Source of the DNA: Lysobacterales bacterium
GTDB taxonomy: Bacteria; Pseudomonadota; Gammaproteobacteria; Xanthomonadales; BPKI01
Assembly: GCA_026005055.1 (NCBI GenBank)
Contig: BPKI01000001.1
Span: 806,001 to 870,000 of the forward strand
Reading direction: 5' to 3'
DNA length: 64,000 bases
Positions 45,176 to 53,118 of this stretch are shown here, piece by piece. The translations under genes were made by a program, and so were the position numbers. How positions within the stretch are numbered: position 1 is the stretch's first letter; every line of letters starts with the position of its first letter. Below the pieces are notes generated by a model. It did not search any database. It saw only the letters and a program-made list of their open reading frames with translations, and was not told the DNA's origin.

Positions 45176-45190
45176 TGGCATGGTCTCTGC
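45176..45190 (+). promoter_or_regulatory. sigma-54 promoter of glnA
   Basis: TGGCATGGTCTCTGC matches the -24/-12 consensus TGGCACG-N4-TTGC: TGGCA, the G two bases on, and TGC are kept, and GG and GC are at the exact 12-base spacing. Transcription would start near 45201, giving a leader of about 29 bases before the GGAG ribosome-binding site and ATG 45230. Confidence 0.8.
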
Positions 45191-45229
45191 CAAAAGAGCG
45201 GCGTCTTCACCCGACCCGGAGTCAGCCCG

Positions 45230-46639
45230 ATGAATGCCGAGACCCTGCTCAAGCGCATCCGCGACGAGTCGATCGAGTTCGTGGACCTTCGCTTCGTGGA
45301 CGTGCTGGGCAAGCAGCACCATACGACCTTCCCAGCCGAGCGCGTCGAGGAGAGCTTTTTCGAGGACGGCAAGATGTTCGACGGCTCCTCGATCGCCGGC
45401 TGGAAGGGGATCAACGAGTCGGACATGATCCTCATGCCCGATCCGACCACCGCCTTTCTCGATCCCTTCAGCGAGCATCGCACCCTGGTGCTCTATTGCG
45501 ACGTGCTCGAGCCTTCCACGCTACAGCCTTACACCCGCTGTCCGCGGGGAGTGGCGCGGCGTGCCGAGGCGTATTTGAAGGCGAGCGGGATCGCTGACGA
45601 GGCCTTCTTCGGTCCCGAGCCGGAGTTCTTCGTCTTCGATGGGGTGCGCTATGAAGTCTCGATGGGCAAGACCTTTTTCGAGATCGACTCGATCGAGGCG
45701 CCTTGGAGCTCGGGAAGGCGCTTCGAAGGCGGCAACCCCGGTCATCGCGGCGGGGTGAAAGGGGGCTACTTCCCGGTCCCGCCCGTGGATACCCTCGCCG
45801 ATCTGCGCGGCGAGATCTGCAAGGTGCTCGCCTCGATCGGTCTGATCGTCGAGGTGCACCACCATGAAGTCGCTGGGGCCGGTCAGTGCGAGGTGGGGAC
45901 GCGCTTCAACACCCTGCTGCGCAAGGCGGATGAGCTGATCACGCTCAAATACGTGGTCAAGAACGTCGCCCACCGCAACGGCCATACCGCGACCTTCATG
46001 CCCAAGCCGATCGTGGGCGACAACGGCTCGGGCATGCACGTCCACCAGTCCCTCGCGAAGGGGGGCGAGAACCTGTTCGCGGGCGATGGCTATGGCGGGT
46101 TGTCGCAGCTCGCGCTTTGGTACATCGGCGGCATCTTCAAGCACGCGAAGGCGATCAACGCCTTCGCCAACTCGACCACGAACAGCTACAAGCGCCTCGT
46201 GCCCGGCTTCGAAGCGCCGATCATGCTCGCCTATTCGGCGCGCAACCGTTCGGCCTCCTGCCGTATTCCGTGGGTCGCCAGCCCGAAGGCCCGTCGCATC
46301 GAGATCCGCTTCCCCGATCCGGTCAACAGCGGCTACCTCGTCTTCTCCGCGCTGCTCATGGCCGGACTCGACGGAATCCGCAACCGGATCGATCCCGGCC
46401 CGCCCATGGACAAGGATCTTTACGACCTCCCGCCGGAGGAAGAGCGCAACCTCCCCAAAGTTGCCGCGAGTCTGGACGAGGCCCTTGCCGCCCTCGACGC
46501 CGACCGCGAGTTCCTGAAGGCGGGCGGGGTTTTCTCCGACGATTTCATCGACGGCTACATCGCGCTCAAGGAAAAGGAGGTGCAGGCCTACCGCGCCGCC
46601 ACGCATCCGATCGAGTACCAGATGTACTACGCGATCTAA
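45230..46639 (+). CDS. glnA: glutamine synthetase, type I
   Basis: A 469-residue enzyme joining ammonia to glutamate with ATP. It shows the beta-grasp start [37 protein letters not shown], the metal-site motif [47 protein letters not shown] and [20 protein letters not shown]. The adenylylation site is Tyr398 in [10 protein letters not shown], so activity should be controlled by GlnE. The length equals E. coli GlnA. GGAG at 45218-45221 precedes the ATG. Its promoter region carries sigma-54 and NtrC-type sites. Confidence 0.98.
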   Translation: MNAETLLKRIRDESIEFVDLRFVDVLGKQHHTTFPAERVEESFFEDGKMFDGSSIAGWKGINESDMILMPDPTTAFLDPFSEHRTLVLYCDVLEPSTLQPYTRCPRGVARRAEAYLKASGIADEAFFGPEPEFFVFDGVRYEVSMGKTFFEIDSIEAPWSSGRRFEGGNPGHRGGVKGGYFPVPPVDTLADLRGEICKVLASIGLIVEVHHHEVAGAGQCEVGTRFNTLLRKADELITLKYVVKNVAHRNGHTATFMPKPIVGDNGSGMHVHQSLAKGGENLFAGDGYGGLSQLALWYIGGIFKHAKAINAFANSTTNSYKRLVPGFEAPIMLAYSARNRSASCRIPWVASPKARRIEIRFPDPVNSGYLVFSALLMAGLDGIRNRIDPGPPMDKDLYDLPPEEERNLPKVAASLDEALAALDADREFLKAGGVFSDDFIDGYIALKEKEVQAYRAATHPIEYQMYYAI

Positions 46640-46656
46640 GCCCCTCAGGCGCTCGT

Positions 46657-46673
46657 TGCACTAGGATGGTGCA
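46657..46673. promoter_or_regulatory. consensus NtrC-binding site at the ntrB start
   Basis: TGCACTAGGATGGTGCA is a perfect match to the NtrC consensus TGCACY-N5-GGTGCA, with complete symmetry of TGCAC and GTGCA arms. In E. coli an equivalent site lies at the glnL (ntrB) promoter and mediates repression by phosphorylated NtrC. Here an upstream ATG (46666) falls within the site and the ribosome-binding AGGA (46663-46666) is part of it. Confidence 0.8.
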
Positions 46674-46674
46674 G

Positions 46675-47685
46675 ATGTCGATCAAGGATGCGCCTCGCTG
46701 TGGGCCGGTGGTCTGGATGCAGGCCTCCACGGGGTTTTTGTTGCTCGATGCCGAGCTTCTCCCGTGTGAGGCCAGCCCCGCCGTCGCCGACGGCTTTGCC
46801 GATCTCTTGCGGCAATGGATGGAGGGCGGATTGCAGGCGCTGGGCGATGAGGCGCTGGCCTTCGCCGCTCGCCAGGCGCGGGACGAAGGGCGCACGACGC
46901 ATCTGCGCGACTGGCGTCCCCCGGGGCGGGCGGAGCGCTTCGATCTCGCCGTGGGGCCGATCGGCGACTTGCCCGGGCGCGCCGTGCTCCTCGAGTTCTG
47001 GCCTCTGCCGGCCTTCGCGCTCGGGGCGGGTGCAGACGAGCTCAAGGTCCTGCTCCATGAGTTGCGCAACCCGCTCGCGGGGCTGCGGGGTGCGGCTCAG
47101 CTCCTGGCCCGCATGACGCTGGCGCCCGAGGCGCGCGAACTCGCCGAGCTGGTGATCGGCGAGGCCGATCGGATGGCCGAGTTGCTGCAATCGCGGACCC
47201 GTCCGGCGCGGGCGCTGAGGGCACACAATCCGCACGAGCTGCTCGAGCGTCTCTGCGTCCTGCTGTCCGCGGAGGCGCCGGGGGTCAGGGTCGAACGCGA
47301 CTACGACCCGAGCCTTCCTGCCGGGCTCGCGGACGGCGAGGCGCTTTTCGCGGCGCTCCTCAACCTCGGCCGCAACGCGATCGCGGCCGGCGCCCGCCTG
47401 ATCGTGCTTCGCTCGCGTGCGGAGGCTGGCCGCGTGCTCGCCGGACGCCGGCATCGCCTGGTCCTGCGGATCGACGTGGAGGACGATGGCGAAGGCATTC
47501 CGCCGGAGCTCGGCGAGCGGATCTTCGAGCCGATGGTCAGCGGCCGGCCGGGAGGGTCGGGCCTCGGCCTCGCCGTGGTGCGGGAGACGGTATGCGCGCA
47601 CGGCGGTGAGATCGGCTTTCGCTCCAAGCCGGGTGCGACCTGCTTCTCGCTGCTCCTCCCCTGGGAGGCGAAGCCAGATGGATGA
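46675..47685 (+). CDS. ntrB: nitrogen-regulation sensor kinase NtrB
   Basis: A 336-residue PII-controlled kinase/phosphatase for NtrC. An N-terminal PAS-like region (FLLLDAELLPCEASPAVADG) leads to the H-box KVLLHELRNPLAGLRGAAQL with His128. The catalytic part has N-box NLGRNAIAA, G1 VEDDGEGIPPE and G2 GGSGLGLAVVRE. The protein is a little shorter than E. coli NtrB (349). ATG 46675 is chosen because AGGA lies 8 bases upstream; ATG 46666 is inside the NtrC site and would have no ribosome-binding site. It overlaps ntrC by 8 bp. Confidence 0.93.
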   Translation: MSIKDAPRCGPVVWMQASTGFLLLDAELLPCEASPAVADGFADLLRQWMEGGLQALGDEALAFAARQARDEGRTTHLRDWRPPGRAERFDLAVGPIGDLPGRAVLLEFWPLPAFALGAGADELKVLLHELRNPLAGLRGAAQLLARMTLAPEARELAELVIGEADRMAELLQSRTRPARALRAHNPHELLERLCVLLSAEAPGVRVERDYDPSLPAGLADGEALFAALLNLGRNAIAAGARLIVLRSRAEAGRVLAGRRHRLVLRIDVEDDGEGIPPELGERIFEPMVSGRPGGSGLGLAVVRETVCAHGGEIGFRSKPGATCFSLLLPWEAKPDG

Positions 47686-49054
47686 GTTGTGGCTGGTCGA
47701 AGACGAGGCCGCGCTCTCCCGGGTGCTCGCGCGTGCGCTCGGCGAGGCGGGTTTTCGGGTTCGCCACTTCTCGCGCGCCGAGGAAGCGCTCGAGGCCTTG
47801 TCCGCCCGCGTGCCCGGACTTCTCCTCACCGACATCCGCCTCCCCGGTCGGGACGGGCTCTCGCTGCTCGTAGAGGCCCGGCGCAGAGCGCCCTCGCTGC
47901 CGGTGATCGTGATGAGCGCCTACGCGGATCTTCCGGAGACCGTTCGCGCCTTCGAGGCGGGGGCTTTCGAGGTCTTGCCCAAGCCCTTCGATCTCGATCG
48001 CGCGGTCGAGCTCGCACGACGCGCGCTGACATCGGAGCGGGGCTCGGCGGCGCCGCAGCCGGTCGGTGAGCTTCGGGAAGGCTTGATCGGGGAGTCGGCC
48101 GCGATGCGGGAGGTTTTCCGGATCATCGGCCGGGTGGCACCCACCGATCTCACCGTCCTGCTGACCGGCGAGACCGGGACGGGTAAGGAGCTCGCCGCGC
48201 GCGCGCTGCACCGCCATAGTCGGCGTGCCGCCGGCCCCTTCGTCGCCCTCAATGCCGCCGCGATTCCCGCCGATCTGCTCGAGTCGGAACTCTTCGGGCA
48301 CGAGGCCGGCGCCTTCACCGGGGCGCGGGGCCGACATCTCGGCCGCTTCGAACAGGCCCACGGCGGGACCCTGTTCCTCGACGAGATCGGCGACATGCCG
48401 CCGCCGCTGCAGACCCGGCTGCTGCGGGTGCTGGCCGAGGGCGAGTTCTATCGGGTCGGCGGGCGCGAGCTGATCAAGGTCGACGTGCGTCTGATCGCGG
48501 CCACGCACCAAGACCTCGACCGCCTGGTGGCGGAAGGCCGCTTCCGCGCCGACCTGCTGCATCGCTTGGCGGTGGTGCGCATTCACCTGCCACCGCTGCG
48601 CGAGCGCCTCGGTGACCTGCCGCGACTGGCCGGCCATCTGCTGGCTCGCGCCGCCCGCGAGCTCCGCCTCGAACCCAAGCGCTTCAGCGCCGAGGCCTTG
48701 GCCGCGCTCGCCGCTTACCACTGGCCGGGCAACGTGCGCGAGCTCGACAATCTTTGCCGACGCCTCGCAGTGCTCGCACCGGGAGCCGTGATCGAGGCGG
48801 CGGATCTCGCTCTACCCCGGTCGGAGCGCGGGCAAACGGCGTCCTGGGAGCAGGACCTGGCGTTTTGGGCGAGGCGTCGGCTTGCCGAGGGCGTAGACGG
48901 GGTCTACCGCGAGGCGCGCGAGACCCTCGATCGCGTACTCTTCGAGGAGGCGCTCGGCCGAGCCGGGGGATGCCGCAGCCGTGCGGCCAAGTTGCTCGGG
49001 CTCGGCCGCAACACCCTCGGTCGCAAGCTCGGCCCACGCCGCCTCCGCCGCTGA
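47678..49054 (+). CDS. ntrC: nitrogen-regulation response regulator NtrC
   Basis: A 458-residue sigma-54 activator. The receiver domain has Asp52 in LLLTDIRLPGRDG and Lys near VLPKPF. The AAA+ domain has Walker A GETGTGKE, the sigma-54 contact GAFTGA (EAGAFTGARG), LFLDEIGDMP and RFRADLLHRL. The C-terminal Fis-like helix-turn-helix is CRSRAAKLLGLGRNTLGRKL. GGGAGG lies 10 bases before ATG 47678. It acts with NtrB on the sites described at glnA and ntrB. The stop is convergent with hemY, 67 bp away. Confidence 0.95.
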   Translation: MDELWLVEDEAALSRVLARALGEAGFRVRHFSRAEEALEALSARVPGLLLTDIRLPGRDGLSLLVEARRRAPSLPVIVMSAYADLPETVRAFEAGAFEVLPKPFDLDRAVELARRALTSERGSAAPQPVGELREGLIGESAAMREVFRIIGRVAPTDLTVLLTGETGTGKELAARALHRHSRRAAGPFVALNAAAIPADLLESELFGHEAGAFTGARGRHLGRFEQAHGGTLFLDEIGDMPPPLQTRLLRVLAEGEFYRVGGRELIKVDVRLIAATHQDLDRLVAEGRFRADLLHRLAVVRIHLPPLRERLGDLPRLAGHLLARAARELRLEPKRFSAEALAALAAYHWPGNVRELDNLCRRLAVLAPGAVIEAADLALPRSERGQTASWEQDLAFWARRRLAEGVDGVYREARETLDRVLFEEALGRAGGCRSRAAKLLGLGRNTLGRKLGPRRLRR

Positions 49055-49121
49055 GGGTCCGCGCATCCAGGGAAGACTTCGCGTCGCCGCGAGCCTGCCG
49101 TGCTCGCGGCAACCGGCTCGC

Positions 49122-50366
49122 TCAGCGCGGTTCAGAGGGAATCTCCGGCATGCCGAAGGCGGTGCGCTTCTCGAGGTCGGGAGCCGGGGTGGGCGGCCGC
49201 CTGAGGCGGGCGACGGCCGCGAGATCCTGCCCATGGCGGAGCAGGACGATGGCGTTGCGGAAGCAGTTGATGGCCCCTTCCCGGTCCTCCAGGCCGAGGT
49301 GCAGCTCGGCGAGCTCGATCCAGGCATCCGCTCCCGCGCCGGCGGCGATGGCTCGCCGAAGATAATCCTCGCTCTTGCCCCAGAGTGAGGCCTCGCGGCA
49401 AAGGCGGCCCAAGGCGAGCAGCAGGCGCGGGCGCTCGGGGTGCTCGGCATGCCAAGCCTCGGCGAGACGCAGACGCCGTTCGAGCGGCACATCGGGGATC
49501 GCCGCATGGATCTCGGCGAGCATCTCGTCCCAGTCGCTTTGCAGCCGCGACTCGATCAACCGCGCCGCCTCGGAGCCGGCACCGAGGGCCAGCAATCGCC
49601 GCGTGTATGCGCGCAGCACCGCGGGATCGTTTCTCGCCGCAGCCGGCAGTCCATCCCAGGCGCGTGACAGTTCGTTGCGCTCGGCGGCACCGGCGAGGAG
49701 CGCTTCCGCGAGGCGACGACGCAGGGCCTCCAGCCGCGCCTGTGGGAGGGACTTCGCAAGTCCGGGCAGGAGTTTCAACGACTCGGCTGGCGCACCCGAG
49801 GCGGCCAGCGCCAGGGCGAGCAGCCGCCGCGTTGCCGGCGAAGCGGGCGGGCGTCCATCGGCCCTAAGTATCGCCACCGCCTCCTCCGCCCGCCCCGCTC
49901 GAATGAGGAAAGCCGCTCGTTCCGCGCTCGCCAGTTCGGCTCCGCCGGGCAGGCGCTTGGCGCGTTCGAGCAGAGCCTCGGCCCGCTCCCGGAGGCCGGC
50001 GGCGGCAGCGCTGCGCGCAGCGCCGACGTAGGCGGCGAGAGCCAGGGGAGAAGAGGGCGGGATGCGAGCAAGCATCCGCGTCGCCTCGCGGTGACGCTCC
50101 TCGAGCATGGCGCGGGCACCTGCGGCCGCCCGCTTCAGCGCGAGGCGGCGAGCCAAGGCGCGCGGCGCCCGCAAGAAGGCCCACAGCAGATGAGAGAGCA
50201 CGATCGCGAGAACGATGAGGATCGCGGCGGTCACCGCGCTCATCTCGACCCGCCAGCCGCGCAGGAGGATGCGTACCGAGCCAGGATCCTCGATCAACCA
50301 TTGACCGATGAAGGCGCCGAGGGCGCCCAGGGCGAGAAGCAGCAGCAGGGCGAGGAAGGCCTTCAA
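49122..50366 (-). CDS. hemY: HemY-type protein of haem biosynthesis operon
   Basis: A 414-residue inner-membrane protein with two N-terminal helices (FLALLLLLALGALGAFIGQW; AVTAAILIVLAIVLSHLLWA) and a TPR-like helical body with Asn, Leu and Ala repeats (RPRLLLALGRLCREASLWGK; GADAWIELAELHLGLEDREG). HemY of gammaproteobacteria has this layout; it is not a protoporphyrinogen oxidase. The start is TTG 50366, overlapping the hemX stop, because no ATG would keep the first helix. The function is unresolved; it is probably a scaffold for haem synthesis. Confidence 0.88.
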   Translation of the reverse strand: MKAFLALLLLLALGALGAFIGQWLIEDPGSVRILLRGWRVEMSAVTAAILIVLAIVLSHLLWAFLRAPRALARRLALKRAAAGARAMLEERHREATRMLARIPPSSPLALAAYVGAARSAAAAGLRERAEALLERAKRLPGGAELASAERAAFLIRAGRAEEAVAILRADGRPPASPATRRLLALALAASGAPAESLKLLPGLAKSLPQARLEALRRRLAEALLAGAAERNELSRAWDGLPAAARNDPAVLRAYTRRLLALGAGSEAARLIESRLQSDWDEMLAEIHAAIPDVPLERRLRLAEAWHAEHPERPRLLLALGRLCREASLWGKSEDYLRRAIAAGAGADAWIELAELHLGLEDREGAINCFRNAIVLLRHGQDLAAVARLRRPPTPAPDLEKRTAFGMPEIPSEPR

Positions 50367-51415
50367 GGTGCCGATTCCCCTTCGGATGCGGGTGCCGGCG
50401 CGGCTGGTTCGGCGAGCAGGGAACGGACACGGGTGCGGGCGCGTTCCGGGAAGCTCGAAGCGGGCAGGAGACGCACCTCGGCGAGCTCGGCCAGGATGGC
50501 GAGCGCCCTGTCGCGCTCGGGACCGACGAACTGGCCGGTGAGCAGTTCGCTGAGGCGGCGCCGAGCCCGTTCGAAGCCTTCGGGGTCGGGCATGGACGCG
50601 GCGAGCTCAAGGAGGCGCAGTTCGAATGCGAACATCATCCGAGCCACCGGCTCGGGCAGCAGGGGCAGGGTCGGTTCGCCGATCCGCTCGATGCGGATCA
50701 GCCGCTCCAGCCCAGCCCGGCGTGCGCTGGCAGGCCTCGCGTCGTCGCGGTCACGCGCGATCAGCGCAGGCGTCAGCTCGGCGAGTTCGGACAGCCGCCG
50801 GAGAAGCGCTTCGCGCGCCGGATCCGGGTCATGGCGCTCGAGCCAGACGAGATCGGCCGCGATCGCTCGCTCGAGCTCGGCGAAGATCGGCTCTGGGCGC
50901 TCGCGGGCGAACTCGCGTGCCGCGCGCAAGAGGGCGAGCGCGCCTCGCCGGTCGAGCAGCAGACGATCGCGCAGTTCGGCGGCCGCGAGCAGATGATCCA
51001 GTTCGGCGAGGGCCGCTTGCGCGGCGCTGCTCCGCTGGCGTTCGAGCAGGGACTCGAGGCTCCGATCCAGCGCGTCGATCCGCTCCCTCAGCGCGAGCAG
51101 CTCCTCGCGCAGCCCACGATGGACCCGCTCGAGGTCGGCGAGGCGGTCTTCACGCCGTCGCGCCGCCGCCTCCCACTCGGCCGCCTGGGCCTCGATCCTC
51201 TCGATGCGCCGCCGTAGCCGCTCGCCGAGCGCATCCTCGACCGTCGCAGCGCGCTCCTCTTTCCGGCTGCCGCCGAGGAACCACCAGCCGCCGAGCAGCA
51301 ACGCCGCGCAGGCGAGGATCGTCATCGCGGCGAGCCGGAGGCCGCGATGGCTGGAGGGAGCGATTCCGGAGGGCTCGGGGGCGCTCATGCCAGATGGCAC
51401 GGGGAAAGCAAGCAT
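50363..51415 (-). CDS. hemX: HemX-type membrane protein
   Basis: A 350-residue protein with one membrane helix near residues 30-47 (MTILACAALLLGGWWFLGG), a long coiled coil at about 55-145 (ERLRRRIERIEAQAAEWEAA; LREELLALRERIDALDRSLE) and a globular C-terminal domain. This matches HemX of the hemCDXY operon. Some annotations call it uroporphyrinogen-III methyltransferase, but no SUMT motif is visible. ATG 51415 follows the hemD stop by 1 bp; ATG 51388 (MSAPEPSG) is an alternative. Confidence 0.85.
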   Translation of the reverse strand: MLAFPVPSGMSAPEPSGIAPSSHRGLRLAAMTILACAALLLGGWWFLGGSRKEERAATVEDALGERLRRRIERIEAQAAEWEAAARRREDRLADLERVHRGLREELLALRERIDALDRSLESLLERQRSSAAQAALAELDHLLAAAELRDRLLLDRRGALALLRAAREFARERPEPIFAELERAIAADLVWLERHDPDPAREALLRRLSELAELTPALIARDRDDARPASARRAGLERLIRIERIGEPTLPLLPEPVARMMFAFELRLLELAASMPDPEGFERARRRLSELLTGQFVGPERDRALAILAELAEVRLLPASSFPERARTRVRSLLAEPAAPAPASEGESAP

Positions 51416-51416
51416 G

Positions 51417-52169
51417 TTAGCGCGGCGGGCTTGCCGGCCGGAGCACCTCGAGGAAATCGGCGGCGGCGGGACCGCGTGCCAAGGTCACCGCCGCGAAGCC
51501 GCACCCCCGGGCGAGGCGCGCGAGGCGGTCGCTGCTCACGACGGCGGTGCCGGCGAGGAGCCGAGCCCGTTCCGGACCGGCGAGGTCGAGCAGGGCGCGA
51601 AGGGCTTGTTCGCTCGACAGAAGGACCCACGGCCGCTCGAGCAGTGCCAGACGCTGCCGATGGCGCCGATCCCAGCGCGCGGGCTCGCGGCGGTAGACGG
51701 CGAGCAGCTCGACCTCGGCGCCACGGGCCTTCAGCGTATCCGCGAGCAGCATCCGCCCACCCGGGGCGCCGAGCAGACCGATCCTCAAGCCTTGCACTGC
51801 CACCAGCGCCGGCGCGGCAAGCAGACCCTCGCTCGTCGGCGTGAGCCCATGCTCGACCGGGCGTCCGCTCCAGCGCCTGAGGGCGGCCGCGCTCGCCGCG
51901 CCGATGGCATAAAGCCGAAGCCCCTTCGGGAGTGAGGGCTCGGGCAGGAGCGCACGGGCGAAGCGGACGCTCGCCGGGCTGAGGGCGATGAGGGCGTGCA
52001 GGGCGGCGATGCGCTTTGCGAGCGCCCGCGGCTCAAGCCCGGGCATCGGGCGCAGGGCCAGGGCGGGCAAGCGGATCGGCTCCATGCCGAGCCGCCGCAG
52101 GGAGCGCACGAGGCCCCGGCTCTCGCCCGAGGGACGAGTGATGACCACCTGATGGGGTCGAGGCGCCAC
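51417..52169 (-). CDS. hemD: uroporphyrinogen-III synthase
   Basis: A 250-residue enzyme closing hydroxymethylbilane to uroporphyrinogen III. The sequence is weakly conserved, as usual for HemD: QVVITRPSGESRGLVRSLRR, ALHALIALSPASVRFARALL, LYAIGAASAAALRRW, LGAPGGRMLLADTLKARGAE and VLLSSEQALRALL. GTG 52169 gives the normal length. hemC, the usual partner, is not in this window. The gene is first in the hemD-hemX-hemY set and divergent from the thioesterase gene. Confidence 0.9.
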   Translation of the reverse strand: MAPRPHQVVITRPSGESRGLVRSLRRLGMEPIRLPALALRPMPGLEPRALAKRIAALHALIALSPASVRFARALLPEPSLPKGLRLYAIGAASAAALRRWSGRPVEHGLTPTSEGLLAAPALVAVQGLRIGLLGAPGGRMLLADTLKARGAEVELLAVYRREPARWDRRHRQRLALLERPWVLLSSEQALRALLDLAGPERARLLAGTAVVSSDRLARLARGCGFAAVTLARGPAAADFLEVLRPASPPR

Positions 52170-52229
52170 GTGCGCAGTGTAGCGAGAGGCGCTTTCGCGT
52201 AGACTCGCCTCCCTCGAGCGATCGCAGCC

Positions 52230-52697
52230 ATGAGCAAAGAGCGTGAACTGAGCGAGCGGATCCGGCGGCACATCCCGCTCGCGGAGACGATGCAGATCGC
52301 GGTGGAGCGCCTGGCACCGACCGAAGTGGTGCTCAGCGCGCCCTTGGCGCCGAACGTGAACGACAAGGGCTGTGCGTTCGGCGGGAGCATCGTCTCGCTG
52401 CTCACCCTCGCCGGATGGGCGCTGCTCAGGGAAGCGGTGGCCGGCGGCGAAGACGCCGAGATCTACGTGGTCGACAGCCGCATCGAGTATCTGCGACCGG
52501 TGTACGAGACCCTGCGTGCGCACGCCCGTTTCCCGGCGGAGCTCGATGGGGCGGCCGCCGCGCGTCGCTTCCGCGAGCAGGGACGGGTGAAGCTTTCGGT
52601 GCTGGCCGAGCTTCGCCTCGCCGATGGCACGACCGCCTGTCGCCTCGAGGGGCGCTTCGCCGCATTCGGCGCGGAGCGAGACCGTGGGCCGCGCTGA
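52230..52697 (+). CDS. YiiD C-terminal-type thioesterase
   Basis: A 155-residue hotdog-fold protein of the YiiD_C thioesterase family: HIPLAETMQIAVERLAPTEV, LAPNVNDKGCAFGGSIVSLL, DSRIEYLRPVYETLRAHARF. The conserved VNDKGxxFGGS motif is the family mark. It is likely a cytoplasmic acyl-CoA thioesterase; the substrate is unknown. It overlaps the next gene's start by 14 bp. Confidence 0.85.
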   Translation: MSKERELSERIRRHIPLAETMQIAVERLAPTEVVLSAPLAPNVNDKGCAFGGSIVSLLTLAGWALLREAVAGGEDAEIYVVDSRIEYLRPVYETLRAHARFPAELDGAAAARRFREQGRVKLSVLAELRLADGTTACRLEGRFAAFGAERDRGPR

Positions 52698-53103
52698 AAG
52701 CCGTTGGCTCTGCTTGCTCGTGGTGCTCCTCGCCTCGGCTTGCGGCGGGCAGCGGCGGGAGGGCGATCTGCTCGCGGAAACCCTCGAGCGCTACGGCCAT
52801 GCCATTCGCTGGTATGGCTTCGAGCGGGCTGTGGACTTCCTCGACGAGGAGCGCCGTCGCGAGCTCGCCGAGCGCCCCCTCGTACTCGAGCGCCTGCGCC
52901 AATACCAGGTGGCGGGCTATCGCCTGCGCCAGCCGCCGGTGCTCGAAGGAGGGCGGGCAATTCAAGTGGTCGAGATCGATCTCATCCACCGCCACACCCA
53001 GACCCTGAGCCAGATTCTCGACCGCCAGGAATGGCGGTTCGATGCCGAGCAGAAGCGCTGGTTGCGCAGTAATCCGCTGCCGGAGCCGCGTCCCGTACCC
53101 TGA
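52684..53103 (+). CDS. putative lipoprotein
   Basis: A 139-residue protein with signal WLCLLVVLLASACGG and a lipobox ASAC, so it is a predicted lipoprotein. The body (AETLERYGHAIRWYGFERAV, LERLRQYQVAGYRLRQPPVL, VEIDLIHRHTQTLSQILDRQ) is small and alpha/beta with two aromatic clusters; I recognise no family with certainty. GTG 52684 is used; it overlaps the thioesterase stop, which implies coupling. The protein ends PEPRPVP. Confidence 0.6.
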   Translation: MGRAESRWLCLLVVLLASACGGQRREGDLLAETLERYGHAIRWYGFERAVDFLDEERRRELAERPLVLERLRQYQVAGYRLRQPPVLEGGRAIQVVEIDLIHRHTQTLSQILDRQEWRFDAEQKRWLRSNPLPEPRPVP

Positions 53104-53118
53104 TCGGCATCTTGGGCG

